Source: Diprion similis (taxonomy: Eukaryota; Arthropoda; Insecta; Hymenoptera; Diprionidae). From it: a DNA stretch of 64,000 nt. Numbering within the stretch: position 1 is the stretch's first letter; each line of letters opens with the position of its first letter. Location: contig NC_060107.1 in the NCBI RefSeq assembly GCF_021155765.1, positions 10,340,501 to 10,404,500 of the forward strand, given 5' to 3'. The notes beneath the pieces were generated by a model, which was not told the origin of the DNA, did no database searches, and saw only the letters and a list, made by a program, of their open reading frames with translations. Both the position numbers and the translations under genes were made by a program. Of the stretch, positions 63,853-64,000 are shown piece by piece.

Positions 63853-63906
63853 TGCTAAAATTTCATGCGCACGAGGCGACCAACCGTCATAAAATTGAAC
63901 TACAGT
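63853..63906. repeat. Partial relative of the 50204-50364 foldback element
   Basis: GCTAAAATTTCATGCGC followed, after a deletion, by CGACCAACCGTCATAAAATT lines up with one arm and the inner part of the 50204 element. Confidence 0.55.
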
Positions 63907-64000
63907 TGGCTGCTATGTATAGTAATGTTCATTAATGAATGCCTTGTACTTCCGGCTAACTTGTTTTCGGTCCGAAACAAAATGCGAGCTCAACAATGAC

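Larger units (their letters stand above)
52416..64000. other. Gene-free, repeat-rich right end
   Basis: I find no supported exon in 11.6 kb. It is probably the next intron of the membrane-protein gene and/or intergenic DNA. It holds several foldback elements, (TA)n, (ATT)n, two long G runs, T runs at 52551-52565, 55591-55611, 56308-56327 and 58660-58679, and stretches near 58430-58520 and 59400-59530 built from degenerate GGAAA / TCCTGAAA words. Open frames here are short and without motifs. Confidence 0.55.

Overview
The window is a piece of an AT-rich nuclear genome from an animal, most likely an insect. The genes carry many short exons with GT-AG introns, the encoded proteins are close to full length compared with their animal orthologues, and the intergenic DNA is full of foldback MITE-like repeats, poly-purine/pyrimidine runs and (TA)n tracts. 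A short interstitial run of TTAGG, the arthropod telomere unit, and TCAGT-type initiators fit an arthropod. I suspect Hymenoptera, but the sequence alone does not prove it.

Five protein-coding loci can be supported. From left to right: USP47, a deubiquitinase, on the minus strand (6010-13306, 16 coding exons, 1288 aa); RFWD3, a RING E3 ligase with a WD40-like half, on the plus strand (18322-20690, 3 coding exons, 577 aa); UBE2K, an E2 ubiquitin-conjugating enzyme with a UBA domain, on the minus strand (22550-24602, 5 exons, 199 aa); PRPS, phosphoribosyl-pyrophosphate synthetase, on the plus strand (26284-35865, 5 constitutive exons, 318 aa, plus two candidate in-frame cassette exons); and an MPPED1/2-like class III metallophosphoesterase on the minus strand (39700-41458, 5 exons, 299 aa). 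A sixth gene on the plus strand (45659-52415, two coding exons visible, 3' end outside the window) encodes an unrecognised membrane protein with an arginine-rich, proline-rich N-terminus. I rebuilt all exon boundaries by hand. Every junction keeps the reading frame, and the assembled lengths match the known families.

Layout: 1-5800 is gene-poor and starts with a 237-bp-period tandem duplication. 5800-24600 is a small ubiquitin neighbourhood (DUB, E3, E2 within about 19 kb). USP47 and RFWD3 are divergent and both act in DNA-damage responses in other animals; RFWD3 and UBE2K are convergent. UBE2K and PRPS are again divergent. PRPS has a 7-kb intron holding the two cassette exons. 41.5-43.2 kb is intergenic. 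43.2-52.4 kb is the unknown membrane gene, with a CpG-rich first coding exon and repeat-filled introns. 52.4-64 kb has no exon I can support and is dominated by repeats and simple sequence.

The most interesting items are the candidate alternative exons of PRPS, which would lengthen the regulatory flexible loop of the enzyme exactly between residues 102 and 103; the clustering of E2, E3 and DUB genes; a foldback repeat whose two arms each carry a near-consensus NRF-1/Ewg site; a MITE family present twice with about 300-bp copies; and the unknown membrane gene.
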